Shown here: in pieces, positions 1 to 10,077 of the stretch | How positions within the stretch are numbered: the stretch's first letter is position 1 | How the letters are laid out: the number at the start of each line of letters is the position of its first letter | Source: Gardnerella vaginalis | GTDB taxonomy: Bacteria > Actinomycetota > Actinomycetes > Actinomycetales > Bifidobacteriaceae | Direction of reading: 5' to 3' | Assembly (NCBI RefSeq): GCF_001563665.1 | Contig: NZ_KQ961872.1 | Span: 107,398 to 139,703, forward strand | DNA length: 32,306 nt | Program-made: the position numbers and the translations under genes | The notes under the pieces: generated by a model | Seen by the model: the letters and a program-made list of their open reading frames with translations, nothing else | Told to the model about the DNA's origin: nothing | Database searches by the model: none

Positions 1-186
1 AAATCTTAAATCTCTGCCTAACTAACAGCAAAGCATACGTTGCAAATTATTCTATAAATTAACTTACGCGAAATGTTCAAACGTTCACGACACGTAGAAC
101 TCACGCAACAAACAAAACTCACGCAACGCATAGCAACTAAACCGCTCACAATACAGCTTAAATTACTCAAAAAATACATGCAGATA

Positions 187-861
187 TTAGTCTTCATCGC
201 ACATCATATTTTTATGAGATTGATCTAACATAGTTTTAACCCAAATCACACCAATCGCATAACTTACAAGCCCTACTGAAAGCATTATGAAACCTCGCGA
301 AGTTGTAAGAAGCAACTTCAACGGATTCGAACCCATCAATTCACCTGCAAACAATGTCAATAACGGAAGTGCTGTAAGCAAAGTTATAGTCGCTTCAGGC
401 ATAGCAAGTACTTCATTACGAAGTGCTTCAGCTCTGCGTTTATATCTATAAGAAGACGCTACTGCATCTACACAATCCAACATAGAGCAGCCAAGATTAT
501 TACTAAGTTTATAAGCTGCCATCAAAGATTGCGAAATCTTGTTTATATCATTTTCAATCTTATTATTACTTTTACGCTCATTATTATTTTTATTGCTATC
601 AACAACACTATTTATATCGCTATTTTTATTGATATTTTTATAAATATCGCATGATTTACAACGCCAACGCAACCAATTAGCAATAATTTCTGCACTCATG
701 CTCGTAAATTGATAAGATTTATTAACGCTTTTACAGGATCTGCTATCTTCACTAACTTTTGAAATATATGCAGAAAAAATTACATCACGAAAACTAGCTC
801 CTGAAGCGAGTCCAGCAGATAAACTAGCTAAAGATTCTTCAATAAAATTAACTTTATCCAT
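187..861 (-). CDS. TadB/TadC-like type II secretion F-domain membrane protein
   Basis: About 224 residues. The C-terminal half has a helical cytoplasmic stretch followed by two long hydrophobic segments (around LPLLTLFAGELMG and FIMLSVGLVSYAIGVIWV), the usual shape of the T2SF/TadB-TadC platform protein of Flp/Tad pilus machines. The middle holds an Asn/Lys/Ser-rich linker. I start it at the ATG at 861, because that codon lies 4 nt after the stop of the upstream ATPase gene and follows GAAGTGGTG. An ATG at 903 in the same frame would overlap the ATPase gene by 38 nt and add 14 residues. The tight coupling to the TadA-like ATPase supports a shared operon: the ATPase would drive this membrane platform to assemble pili or secrete proteins. 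Pilin and TadC-like genes, if present, would lie beyond the left edge. The family call rests on context plus hydropathy. Confidence 0.72.
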   Translation of the reverse strand: MDKVNFIEESLASLSAGLASGASFRDVIFSAYISKVSEDSRSCKSVNKSYQFTSMSAEIIANWLRWRCKSCDIYKNINKNSDINSVVDSNKNNNERKSNNKIENDINKISQSLMAAYKLSNNLGCSMLDCVDAVASSYRYKRRAEALRNEVLAMPEATITLLTALPLLTLFAGELMGSNPLKLLLTTSRGFIMLSVGLVSYAIGVIWVKTMLDQSHKNMMCDED

Positions 862-865
862 AAAA

Positions 866-2185
866 TCACCACTTCTTAATCTTCCACTTTTGTGCAAAAA
901 CATTCCAACACTTACTCGGAGCTAAATAATGAGCTCCCGTACTTTTATCAACAGTCATGCACATAACGGGAATACCATGCAACACAACATTTTCAGAATT
1001 ATTTTGCAAACCTAAACAACGCGAATAATCATCTGAACCGTTTGTAAGAACTCCAATTTCATGAATTATTCGCTTATTATTCATTCTTTCTACATGTATA
1101 ACTACATCGAAAGCACCAGCAGCTAAAGCACACAAAGCTCTAGGCTGCAATCCAGCAAGCAATCCTAAAGACATAAGCCTTGCTGGAACTTTATACACAT
1201 CATCTGCGTGCAATGTAGTCATGCCACCGTGATGACCTGACGTAAAAACTCTCAACAAATCAGCTATTTCTTCACCTCTGCACTCTCCAAGAACTATACG
1301 ATCTGGCCTCATTCGTAAAGTCGCTTTTACAAGTTCAGGCAAACAAATTTCACCTTTACCTTCTACATTTGATTCACGCGTGCTCAAAGATACGTAATCA
1401 CCTTTAAAACCGCATAATTCTCTGGTTTCTTCAACTGAAACTATTCGATCATTACTATCTGCTTCTGAAAGCAAAGCTCTCATTAAAGTAGTTTTCCCAG
1501 ATCCAGTACTCCCAGTAATCAATATGTTCGCTCGCATGCGTACAAGCAATGAAAGGATATGTTTTACACTCAACGAATACATGCCTTTTTTATATAGCAT
1601 GTCTAAATTGCACACGCCTTGAGATGGAAAACGTACTGCAATCACAGCACCCATTGATACGATAGGAGCTAAAACAGCATGTATTCTTATTCCAGATGCA
1701 CTAGATACGTCTGCTATAGGACGCGCATCATCAAGCCTTTTACCTAGCTGAGCACAAATCCAAACAGCATATCTACGTAATACAGATGGATTATTCATTG
1801 GTATTCTAGGAATTTTTTCCTTTAACCCATCTCCATAATCTAACCAAATACGACCGTTTTCTGTAATTACCATATCCGTTAAACGCGGATCTATTACAAA
1901 TTCTTGCAATATTCCAAAATCAATATCTCGAACGCAAGAAGATTGCGAAGACCCCACGAAAGAAGACCCAACATCAGAAGACCCAACATCAGAAGACTCA
2001 ACATCAGAAGACTCCACATCAGAAGACTCCACATCAGAAGACTCCACAAAAGAAGACTTCACATCAGAATATTTCGAAAATCGCGAAGGAAAAGAAGAAA
2101 AACTTGAATTAAAATTACTATTTGTAATCTGATTTACTCGCTTATTCTTTTCTAATGCACAATTGCACATCTTAACATTGCCCAA
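866..2185 (-). CDS. CpaF/TadA-family secretion ATPase
   Basis: A 439-residue ATPase of the GspE/VirB11 superfamily, TadA/CpaF branch. A clear Walker A (GSTGSGKTT, about residues 225-233) is followed by an Asp/Glu box around SVEETREL, a Walker B region (RPDRIVLGECRG) and the family His box (SGHHGGMTTLHAD). It should power assembly of a Tad/Flp-type pilus or related secretion from the cytoplasmic face. The start is a TTG at 2185: GGGGGAG sits 6 nt before it, while the first ATG (2170) is too far from any such site. The N-terminal 80 residues carry a Ser-Ser-Asp-Val-Glu/Gly repeat, encoded by a 15-bp tandem array and not expected in this family. It is preceded by the CpaE-like gene and followed at 4 nt by the TadB-like gene. 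Confidence 0.9.
   Translation of the reverse strand: MGNVKMCNCALEKNKRVNQITNSNFNSSFSSFPSRFSKYSDVKSSFVESSDVESSDVESSDVESSDVGSSDVGSSFVGSSQSSCVRDIDFGILQEFVIDPRLTDMVITENGRIWLDYGDGLKEKIPRIPMNNPSVLRRYAVWICAQLGKRLDDARPIADVSSASGIRIHAVLAPIVSMGAVIAVRFPSQGVCNLDMLYKKGMYSLSVKHILSLLVRMRANILITGSTGSGKTTLMRALLSEADSNDRIVSVEETRELCGFKGDYVSLSTRESNVEGKGEICLPELVKATLRMRPDRIVLGECRGEEIADLLRVFTSGHHGGMTTLHADDVYKVPARLMSLGLLAGLQPRALCALAAGAFDVVIHVERMNNKRIIHEIGVLTNGSDDYSRCLGLQNNSENVVLHGIPVMCMTVDKSTGAHYLAPSKCWNVFAQKWKIKKW
1947..2066 (-). repeat. 15-bp coding tandem repeat, eight units, in the TadA-like gene
   Basis: Eight consecutive 15-bp units of the form gaagac-y-cacatca (plus strand) run without a gap. They encode the pentapeptide SSDVE/SSDVG/SSFVG near the N-terminus of the ATPase. 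Because the unit is a multiple of three, gain or loss of copies keeps the frame, so length variation between strains would be expected. Confidence 0.9.
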
Positions 2186-2256
2186 CTTATACTCCCCCGT
2201 ATTTATATTTATTATCTACTCACTTACATGTAACTCAATCACACACAGCTCACACA

Positions 2257-2300
2257 CAAATCACGCGCAAATCACGCACAACTCACGCACAACTCACTTA
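2257..2300. repeat. 11-bp tandem repeat, four units
   Basis: Four 11-bp units (caaatcacgcg, caaatcacgca, caactcacgca, caactcactta) run head to tail between the CpaE-like gene and the ATPase gene. The last unit covers the CpaE-like stop codon. The length is not a multiple of three, and I see no terminator structure in it. Function unknown. Confidence 0.75.
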
Positions 2301-3646
2301 TTTGCGTTTATATTGCACACTTCCAACACCCAATTTGATAATTGCTCAATTATAAAACGCGAAGATTTTGGAATTTTACGAATACCATACCCTTCAATAA
2401 TATCTTCATGCAAACGCGAATCATATTTAATCGGACCAATAACAGATTTAGACAAGTATTGCGAAGCTTCATCAATATCTACAGCACACAATTTAGGCGC
2501 TAATCCATGCGGCATAATACCAACTGTAATTGAATTTTCGTTTATAAAATCAATATTGTTAAAACTATCGTCAGATTGCTGAGAAGAATATCTATACAAG
2601 CAATTTAATAAATATTCTTTAACAATAGAAATCTGATAATTATATGCACGCATACGAGCCATTCCTAAAACAGAAAGTTCGCTTGCATAGATTATTGGCG
2701 AAAAAGCTAAACCCATAATAGTATTAAAAACATTAAACGAGCTTATTCCGGAACCAACATCAACAATTACAACATCATTACATTGAGCTAAACCACGAAT
2801 AGATGCATCTAAAAGCCACGGTTTTAAAAGCGACGAATTACGTAACTCATCTTGAATCACATCATCTTTATTTGTTGATAAATCAGCTTTGCTAATTTCA
2901 CTCACACACATACGCCATGGCGCATATGCAAGCACGCCTACACCATTGCAATAAATAAGTTCATCTTTTAACACCGAGCCATCTAATCTACCTAGTGGAG
3001 CTTCAACTTCTTGCAACCTTCTACCATCATCTGATTCCAAGCCAAGTAAAACATCTAATCCACCATGTGAAACATCTGCATCAACAAGAGCAACAGAATA
3101 TCCATATGAAGCTAAATTTTGAGCAATCATTGAAAGACTAGTACTCAATCCAACTCCATCACTCGCAGAAGATCCAACTATTACGTTAGAAGGCAATAAT
3201 TCAGGAGAAAAATACTTATAATTTTTACCAAAAATCGCAATACTTGCAGAAGGGCGACTAACTTCTGACGAAGCAGTACGGTGACTAACACCTGACAACG
3301 CAGCAAAGCTATTCACGTCTGAATATTCAGAGAAGTGACTAACGCCTGACAATGCAGCATGACGACCTGTAGGCTCTGCATCTTTCGCAAATTGCAAATC
3401 ATAAGAATTAGCTAAAGAATTACAAGATGCTACAACAGTGCAATCATCCTTATATTCGCCAGCACGAAAATCACTTGCTCGCAAATCACCAACACTAGCT
3501 TCACAAGAACGCAATTCGCCAGCACGAGATTCGCCAACATAAGCCCCACCAGCACGCGAATCACAAGCATAATCCCCACTAGAGCGCAATTTATATTCAA
3601 AACGCGATGACAGCGAGCTTGCATGAGTATCAACTAAATCATTCAT
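2294..3646 (-). CDS. CpaE-like / septum-site-determining (Ssd) type P-loop protein
   Basis: A 450-residue MinD/ParA-type protein that matches the CpaE-like member of actinobacterial Tad clusters, also called Ssd. About 155 N-terminal residues are low-complexity with repeated Arg-Ala-Gly-Glu and AALSGVSH motifs. The P-loop fold then begins at NVIVGSSASDGVGLSTSL and continues with YSVALVDADVSHGG, which resembles the MinD switch region. The deviant Walker A normally reads KGGVGKST; here the phosphate-binding lysine is replaced by Leu (GVGLST), so ATP turnover may be weak or absent. In the family, CpaE helps place the secretion machine, and Ssd has been linked to division-site control in mycobacteria. 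It lies first in the cluster, 108 bp upstream of the ATPase. The start at 3646 has only a weak ribosome site. Confidence 0.78.
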   Translation of the reverse strand: MNDLVDTHASSLSSRFEYKLRSSGDYACDSRAGGAYVGESRAGELRSCEASVGDLRASDFRAGEYKDDCTVVASCNSLANSYDLQFAKDAEPTGRHAALSGVSHFSEYSDVNSFAALSGVSHRTASSEVSRPSASIAIFGKNYKYFSPELLPSNVIVGSSASDGVGLSTSLSMIAQNLASYGYSVALVDADVSHGGLDVLLGLESDDGRRLQEVEAPLGRLDGSVLKDELIYCNGVGVLAYAPWRMCVSEISKADLSTNKDDVIQDELRNSSLLKPWLLDASIRGLAQCNDVVIVDVGSGISSFNVFNTIMGLAFSPIIYASELSVLGMARMRAYNYQISIVKEYLLNCLYRYSSQQSDDSFNNIDFINENSITVGIMPHGLAPKLCAVDIDEASQYLSKSVIGPIKYDSRLHEDIIEGYGIRKIPKSSRFIIEQLSNWVLEVCNINANK

Positions 3647-3687
3647 GCTCTTATTACAACGCGTTAAATCACATTACACAATATTTT

Positions 3688-5109
3688 TTAATCAATGTGG
3701 TCAGAAGTTCTTAAAATTGCAGACTTATCCACAAAAACAGAAGGATCATTAGCATGCTCTACAAGATAACGTTCAAGCAATTCGCCATAAATAGGCTTAG
3801 TTTTCAAGGCATCCGAAACTAAAAGAGCAATAAGAGCAGAAGCAGCAACCGGTAACATGTGAATTAGTGTTCCAGACATTTCAACTGTAAGCAAAATTGA
3901 AGTAATCGGAGCTTTTACAGAAGCAGACAACGTTCCAGCCATTACACACACTGCAAATATTGATATAAATTTTGCATCGATTCCAAAGTTTCCGATTATA
4001 AACCTAGAACAAAAACCACCAGCGAGAGCACCGACAGCAAGAATAGGCATAAAAATACCGCCAGGAGCACCACAACCAAAACTCGTGGAAGTAAATAGCA
4101 TTTTCGCTACAAACATTATAAAAAGTAGCCCAAAGCTAATCTTTCCATATTCAGAAATACGTACTAAATTAGATCCTCCGCCTAAAACTTCTGGAATAAA
4201 AAGACCAACAGGTATAGCTATAAGACAAGCAATTATCGTAGGCATCCACTTTGGCATATGTTTATATAAAGTTTGAAAACCTAATAATGAACGATTCATT
4301 AAAGAGCCAATAAATCCTGCAAAAATACCTAAAGGCAATATCCAAAAATGCAAAGATATAGGCAAATCAGGAATATTACCGAAATCCAATACTGGCTTCA
4401 AACCCAAACAAGTTTGAGCAACAAAATCAGCACATAGCGAAGCTACAGCAGCAGTAACAAGAACAGTAGAAGACAAACTATGTCTAACTTCTTCAAGAGC
4501 AAACATCAACCCTGAAAGAGGAGCACTAAAAGCGGCAGAAAGACCAGCAGCAGCACCAGCCGTAACCATATAATGCTCTTGCTCATCTGAATAAGAATCC
4601 TTCCCACGAAAAATTCGCGAAAACATTTGAGCACCGCAAGCACCAATTTGAATAGAAGGACCTTCTCTACCCAAAGAAAGACCAAGCAAAGAGCCAATAA
4701 AACCAGACACAAACCTCACTGGAAGAATTGTGTGCCATCGCATATCTAAACCGCGATTTTCATATCCAACGACTTGAGGAATACCACTTCCAGATGCCAT
4801 CGTTTCTTTACGGCTCATCCAACCAATTAAAGCACCTATTATTAAAGCGCTTACAACAAGAATCAAAAATATGATTAACGCAATATTAAAATGTTGCTTT
4901 AAAATTTGCGCATAAATCCAACGAGCAATATCAGTACCATATTCAATACCAACACGATACGTTACTACCAATATGCCTGAAATAACGCCAACAGCAACAC
5001 CAGCACATACCATTTTCCAACGCAACTGCTTAAACGTTGAAAAAATTCGTGCAAAAAAATTGCATGCACAAAAGTCGCGCAACAAGCTAATCATATTCTT
5101 AAATTTCAC
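3688..5109 (-). CDS. CLC-family chloride/proton antiporter
   Basis: A 473-residue polytopic membrane protein with all landmarks of CLC transporters: GSGIP at about 107-111 (the anion-coordinating Ser), GREGP at 147-151 (gating Glu149), GGIFMP in the third filter segment, and KPIYGELL near the end (Tyr441, matching the central-gate Tyr of E. coli ClC). The pair EE at 206-207 in LMFALEEVRH matches the internal proton glutamate of E. coli ClC, so H+/Cl- exchange is more likely than a channel. GSGIP also argues against the fluoride-specific CLC-F branch, despite the neighbouring fluoride channels. The start could be the GTG at 5109 or the ATG at 5094; neither has a strong ribosome site. It likely serves acid tolerance or anion balance, which is plausible for a vaginal niche (inference). 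Confidence 0.92.
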   Translation of the reverse strand: MKFKNMISLLRDFCACNFFARIFSTFKQLRWKMVCAGVAVGVISGILVVTYRVGIEYGTDIARWIYAQILKQHFNIALIIFLILVVSALIIGALIGWMSRKETMASGSGIPQVVGYENRGLDMRWHTILPVRFVSGFIGSLLGLSLGREGPSIQIGACGAQMFSRIFRGKDSYSDEQEHYMVTAGAAAGLSAAFSAPLSGLMFALEEVRHSLSSTVLVTAAVASLCADFVAQTCLGLKPVLDFGNIPDLPISLHFWILPLGIFAGFIGSLMNRSLLGFQTLYKHMPKWMPTIIACLIAIPVGLFIPEVLGGGSNLVRISEYGKISFGLLFIMFVAKMLFTSTSFGCGAPGGIFMPILAVGALAGGFCSRFIIGNFGIDAKFISIFAVCVMAGTLSASVKAPITSILLTVEMSGTLIHMLPVAASALIALLVSDALKTKPIYGELLERYLVEHANDPSVFVDKSAILRTSDHID

Positions 5110-5233
5110 GACTACTCGATTCTTGCATAAAAATTCAAAATCACACTCACTACTTACTAGTTACTACTAGCTACAAACAAAATTTGAAAAATTATTGCAA
5201 TTACATGTTTATTTTCAAATCTAATTCCCAATA

Positions 5234-5653
5234 TTAAACGATATTAATTAACACAAACATTGAGAAAAAGTATCCAATTGAAGCAGCAGCAAATGGCATA
5301 ACAAGCTCATAAGAAAGCAGAAACACACCATCTTTTATTTTTTTATTTTGAATAAGATCCACACCTTCAAAAATTGCAGTAGAAAATGTTGAAAATCCGC
5401 CTAAAAATCCAACAAACATGACGAATACAAAATTTGAAAAATAAATTGAATAAAATACAGAAAAAACATTAAAAGCAACACCTAAAACAAACGAAGCAAA
5501 ACAATTGATACTTAAGGTTGCTACAGGAACTTTGCTTTTAATTATAGAGGAAATTCCTTTAGTCAATGCAAATCTACAAACAGCACCAAAACCGGCAAAA
5601 AAGCAAGACAAAATAGTAAAAACAAGAACATACGAATAGTTGTTGTAGATCAT
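5234..5653 (-). CDS. crcB: CrcB/FluC fluoride channel, short subunit
   Basis: A 139-residue, four-helix membrane protein with the FluC signature GGFSTFSTAIFEG (about residues 84-96) and the N-terminal GAVCRF motif on the first helix. FluC proteins export toxic fluoride as dual-topology dimers. Where two genes occur side by side, as here, they usually form a heterodimer. Its ATG follows the stop of the longer crcB directly (TAAATG), with AAGGTGG as ribosome site inside the upstream gene, so translation is coupled. About 125 bp without a gene separates it from the CLC antiporter on the same strand. Confidence 0.92.
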   Translation of the reverse strand: MIYNNYSYVLVFTILSCFFAGFGAVCRFALTKGISSIIKSKVPVATLSINCFASFVLGVAFNVFSVFYSIYFSNFVFVMFVGFLGGFSTFSTAIFEGVDLIQNKKIKDGVFLLSYELVMPFAAASIGYFFSMFVLINIV

Positions 5654-6280
5654 TTACTTCACCACCTTTTCATCACCATACGCAAGATTTTTAGCACGCC
5701 TTTGTTTCACGCAACGCGCAATTCCACTACCAATCCAATTGCCAATAAAAACCATTAAAATACCTAAAATAAAAGAAACAATTATTCCTAAAATAGCAAA
5801 TCCTGCTCGCGTAGTCACAGACGATACAGCGCCTTCAAAAGCAAAAGTAGACATAGTAGACAATCCGCCACAAAAACCTGTTCCCAATACGCATTTGTAT
5901 AGATTTTGTTTCTCACGCGATACAGCAATAACAGATACAGATGCAACAAGCGCAAAAATAAAGCACGCAAGCATATTAGATAAAAAAGTTCCTAAAGTTA
6001 GCTTGCCAAATATAAGCGACTGACCATCGAGCGGATAAATCATGCGAGATATTGAAGACATGATTGAACGAACGAGAGCACCAGCCGCGCCGCCAATAAA
6101 AACTAGATAGTACAATTTTCTACTAGATTTGGAACTTTTTACACTGGAACTACTTACATCTGCGACATTCGAGTTGGAGCTATTTAAATCTACACCATTC
6201 GAATCTGAACCATTCGAATCTAAACTATTCGAATCTAAACTATTCGAATCTGAGACATTTACATTATTTAATTCGCTCAT
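5654..6280 (-). CDS. crcB: CrcB/FluC fluoride channel, long subunit with Ser/Asn/Asp-rich N-terminal tail
   Basis: 208 residues. The last about 150 form a FluC unit with GALVRSIMS on helix 1 and the signature GGLSTMSTFAFEG. The first 55 residues are a Ser/Asn/Asp-rich tail (SLDSNSLDSNGSDSNG type) not needed by the family and encoded partly by a 15-bp tandem repeat. A basic C-terminus (CVKQRRAKN) follows the last helix. With the abutting short subunit it likely makes the fluoride-exporting heterodimer. The start at 6280 has AAGGAG about 14 nt upstream, which is long. I looked for a fluoride riboswitch upstream and saw none. Confidence 0.9.
   Translation of the reverse strand: MSELNNVNVSDSNSLDSNSLDSNGSDSNGVDLNSSNSNVADVSSSSVKSSKSSRKLYYLVFIGGAAGALVRSIMSSISRMIYPLDGQSLIFGKLTLGTFLSNMLACFIFALVASVSVIAVSREKQNLYKCVLGTGFCGGLSTMSTFAFEGAVSSVTTRAGFAILGIIVSFILGILMVFIGNWIGSGIARCVKQRRAKNLAYGDEKVVK
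6200..6259 (-). repeat. 15-bp coding tandem repeat in the long crcB
   Basis: Four 15-bp units of the form cgaatctaaactatt (plus strand), with a degenerate fifth beside them at 6184-6199, encode the Asn-Ser-Leu-Asp-Ser type tail of the long FluC subunit. The frame is kept if units are gained or lost. Confidence 0.85.
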
Positions 6281-6424
6281 TTTATTTACTTTCGCTCCTT
6301 AAAACCACACACAAATCCCAATTCAAAATATACACTCGTCAACTAATCAACTAAGAGAACTAATCAACTAAGACAACTTAAGCCTCATATCAAATTTTCA
6401 TAGCAGATTTCTAAACATAAACCA

Positions 6425-6454
6425 AAACGACACTCCCATTTAGAAGTGCCGTTT
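6425..6454 (-). terminator. Rho-independent terminator after purA
   Basis: In the purA direction, AAACGGCACTTC pairs with GGGAGTGTCGTTT (two G-U pairs) around a short loop, followed by a U-rich stretch (TTTTGGTTTATGTTT). It lies about 125 bp after the purA stop and before the crcB pair, so it separates the two transcripts. Confidence 0.8.
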
Positions 6455-6542
6455 CGATAACAATCATCAGATTTTAATAATAAAATTAAATAATCCAATA
6501 ATTAAATAATCCATATCTTAGTAAATCTTCATTAAATAATTC

Positions 6543-7913
<1,371 letters not shown>

Positions 7914-7972
7914 ATTCGCACAAACCCTACTCGACAAGACTAGCGCAACGGGCATACTGAATAATTAGCAAA

Positions 7973-9028
7973 CTATTTCAAAGCTTTTCCAGCAGAGCCA
8001 AGTTGCACACACGCTTCAACAACTCTACTTGCCATTGCATTTTCCGCTTCTCTACCCCACGAACGAGGATCATAAAGCTTTTTAGCGCCAACTTCTCCAT
8101 CTACTTTTAACACAGCATCATAATTTTGGAACATATGACCTGCAATCGCACGAGTAAAAGCATATTGCGTATCTGTATCAATATTCATCTTAACTACTCC
8201 ATAACGAACAGCTTGCGCAATTTCTTCAGGACTAGATCCAGATCCACCGTGAAACACAAGCAAAAATGGCTTCTTAGCATCTCCAAAACTACGTGAATCA
8301 CAGTCTGACTTATACTTTTGATACACAGAATCTTGAATTTCTTCAAGCAATTGCGGACGCAATTTCACTACTCCAGGTTTATAAGCTCCATGCACATTGC
8401 CAAAAGTAAACGCAGCCATATAAAGCCCACGCTCACCTAAGCCCAATCTATTAACAACTTGCATAGCATCTTCCGGAGTGGAATATAAACGCTCATCTAT
8501 ATCTGCTCGATGACCATCTTCTTCGCCACCAACTGCACCGATTTCAATTTCGAGTACTGTATGAGCTTTTATAGAAGAATCCAATAGCTCTTGCGCTATA
8601 TCTAAATTATGATTCAACGACACAGTTGAACCATCCCACATATGAGATTGAAAAATAGGCTCTTTACCGCGATTAACCTGATCTATTTCATGTGCAAGAA
8701 GTGGACGAATCCAATCATCTAAATATTGCTCTGCACAATGATCAGTATGAAGAGCAACAGTGATATTTGGATATTTAGATGCAACTTCATGAGCAAATGC
8801 AGCAAACGCAAGAGACCCAACAACGCGATTATTAACTGTATTGCCAGAAAAATAAGCAGAACCACCAACAGAAACTTGAATAATACCGTCAGATTCAGCC
8901 TCAGCAAAACCTTGAAGAGCAGCATTTAAAGTCTGACTACTAGTTACATTGATAGCAGGATACGCATACCCACCTTTACTAGCAGCATCAAGCATTTGCT
9001 TATAACGTTCAACAGTTGCAATAGTCAT
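7973..9028 (-). CDS. fbaA: Class II fructose-1,6-bisphosphate aldolase
   Basis: 351 residues with class II (zinc) aldolase motifs: VALHTDHCAE (metal and catalytic region), the glycine-rich EIGAVGGEEDGHR, LVFHGGSGSSPEE (substrate phosphate and zinc His) and VKMNIDTDTQYAFTRAI. It cleaves or forms fructose-1,6-bisphosphate in glycolysis/gluconeogenesis in the cytoplasm. In bifidobacteria the main hexose route is the phosphoketolase shunt, so this enzyme may serve mainly in gluconeogenic flux (established pathway knowledge, not visible here). The start ATG at 9028 has a weak ribosome site. It lies 17 bp after the chorismate mutase gene and may be cotranscribed. Confidence 0.97.
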   Translation of the reverse strand: MTIATVERYKQMLDAASKGGYAYPAINVTSSQTLNAALQGFAEAESDGIIQVSVGGSAYFSGNTVNNRVVGSLAFAAFAHEVASKYPNITVALHTDHCAEQYLDDWIRPLLAHEIDQVNRGKEPIFQSHMWDGSTVSLNHNLDIAQELLDSSIKAHTVLEIEIGAVGGEEDGHRADIDERLYSTPEDAMQVVNRLGLGERGLYMAAFTFGNVHGAYKPGVVKLRPQLLEEIQDSVYQKYKSDCDSRSFGDAKKPFLLVFHGGSGSSPEEIAQAVRYGVVKMNIDTDTQYAFTRAIAGHMFQNYDAVLKVDGEVGAKKLYDPRSWGREAENAMASRVVEACVQLGSAGKALK

Positions 9029-9045
9029 AGTTTTTATTATCGCTC

Positions 9046-9435
9046 TTAGTGCGCATATTCAGAGCGATCTGCAATAAGTTTATGACGCTTTTTAGATTCA
9101 GAAACTACAAATTTATGATACTCTCGCGCGATTGATTGCTCTAATCCTGCATCCTGAGCAATAGTACATAAACGAGCAATCTGTTCATTTTCACGATTAG
9201 AATCGTATGGAGCAAATCCTGCTTGTGCTTTAATGCTACCAATACGATTAGTTAGAGCAAATCTTTCAGCTAACAAATAAATAACAGCGTTATCTATATT
9301 GTCAATCGATTGACGCAGTGTAATAATTCTTTTTGCACAATCAGCTAAATCAGAATCATCTAAAGACGCACATACGTCAATCGAAGACTTATCAAATCTA
9401 TGTTGAGACATCATTGACTCAGAAGAATCACACAT
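9046..9435 (-). CDS. AroQ-type chorismate mutase
   Basis: 129 residues of mainly helical character. The core reads LRQSIDNIDNAVIYLLAERFALTNRIG followed by KAQAGFAPYDSNRENEQI, which matches the AroQ chorismate mutase pattern: an Arg in helix 1, Asp-x-x-hydrophobic spacing, a Lys in the loop, and an Arg-Glu pair. It converts chorismate to prephenate for Phe/Tyr synthesis. The first about 30 residues are not conserved-looking, and ATGs at 9414 and 9411 are alternative starts; none has a good ribosome site. It lies 30 bp downstream of an Lrp-type regulator and near a class I aminotransferase, which fits a small aromatic amino acid cluster. Confidence 0.85.
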   Translation of the reverse strand: MCDSSESMMSQHRFDKSSIDVCASLDDSDLADCAKRIITLRQSIDNIDNAVIYLLAERFALTNRIGSIKAQAGFAPYDSNRENEQIARLCTIAQDAGLEQSIAREYHKFVVSESKKRHKLIADRSEYAH

Positions 9436-9465
9436 ATCTTAATTAAAAATTCTTAACTAACTAAT

Positions 9466-9927
9466 TTAATCAAAATATGTTTGCAAGACCATCGTAGTTT
9501 CAGTACTAACAGGAACAGTACGATGAATCATGTTAATCAATTCTTCCAACTTGCCTGGTGTTGCAACACGAACCATAAGCATAAAGCTTGGGCTTCCAGT
9601 AATAGAGTAACAAGCTTCAATTCCAGATATATCTTGTAATTTTTCTGGAACAGTTGCTTCCTGCTCAAAATCTAACGGAGTAACTGTTACGAACGCGCTA
9701 ATTGGCAAACCACGACGTTCATAATCAATCAAAGCTCTATATCCGGTAATAATACCCCTACGCTCAAGTTTTTGAACACGAGATTGAACAGCAGAAACAG
9801 ATAATCCAGAAGCTTTAGCAAGACGAGTAAGTGTTGCTCGTCCATCATGTTCAAGAATATCAACAATGATCGCATCAGTAGAATCCATAGCAGAACTATT
9901 TTCGATTCTGTTAGAATTAGCAGTCAT
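9466..9927 (-). CDS. Lrp/AsnC-family transcriptional regulator
   Basis: 153 residues. The N-terminal winged helix-turn-helix reads IVDILEHDGRATLTRLAKASGLSVSAVQSRVQKLERRGIITGYRALID (shown as family pattern, about residues 23-70). The ligand-sensing RAM domain follows, with PISAFVTVTP and ACYSITGSPSFMLMVRV. Proteins of this family bind DNA as octamers and sense amino acids. The ATG at 9927 has a perfect GGAGGAGG-type site. It is divergent from the aminotransferase across a 412-bp spacer with three palindromes, so it probably controls that gene and itself. The ligand is unknown; an aromatic or branched-chain amino acid is a guess from context. Confidence 0.93.
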   Translation of the reverse strand: MTANSNRIENSSAMDSTDAIIVDILEHDGRATLTRLAKASGLSVSAVQSRVQKLERRGIITGYRALIDYERRGLPISAFVTVTPLDFEQEATVPEKLQDISGIEACYSITGSPSFMLMVRVATPGKLEELINMIHRTVPVSTETTMVLQTYFD

Positions 9928-10077
9928 ACGGCCTCCTCCATACTCACTCGGACGCTGGCCGGAATCGACACTACGCCACCTTGTAGTTCTTTCAGCTTAC
10001 AGTATTTTTTAAGTAAAAAGAATAAAAAATTACTAAAAAAATCTATTTTTTAATAAAAATGCCAAATGTTTATACGC

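Noticed and set aside
862..903. Upstream ATG for the TadB-like protein
   Set aside because: It would overlap the ATPase gene by 38 nt; the ATG at 861 has a ribosome site and a 4-nt spacing to the stop.
1904..2107. Arginine-rich 67-codon open frame on the plus strand
   Set aside because: It is the reverse reading of the 15-bp repeat in the TadA-like gene; no ribosome site or independent support.
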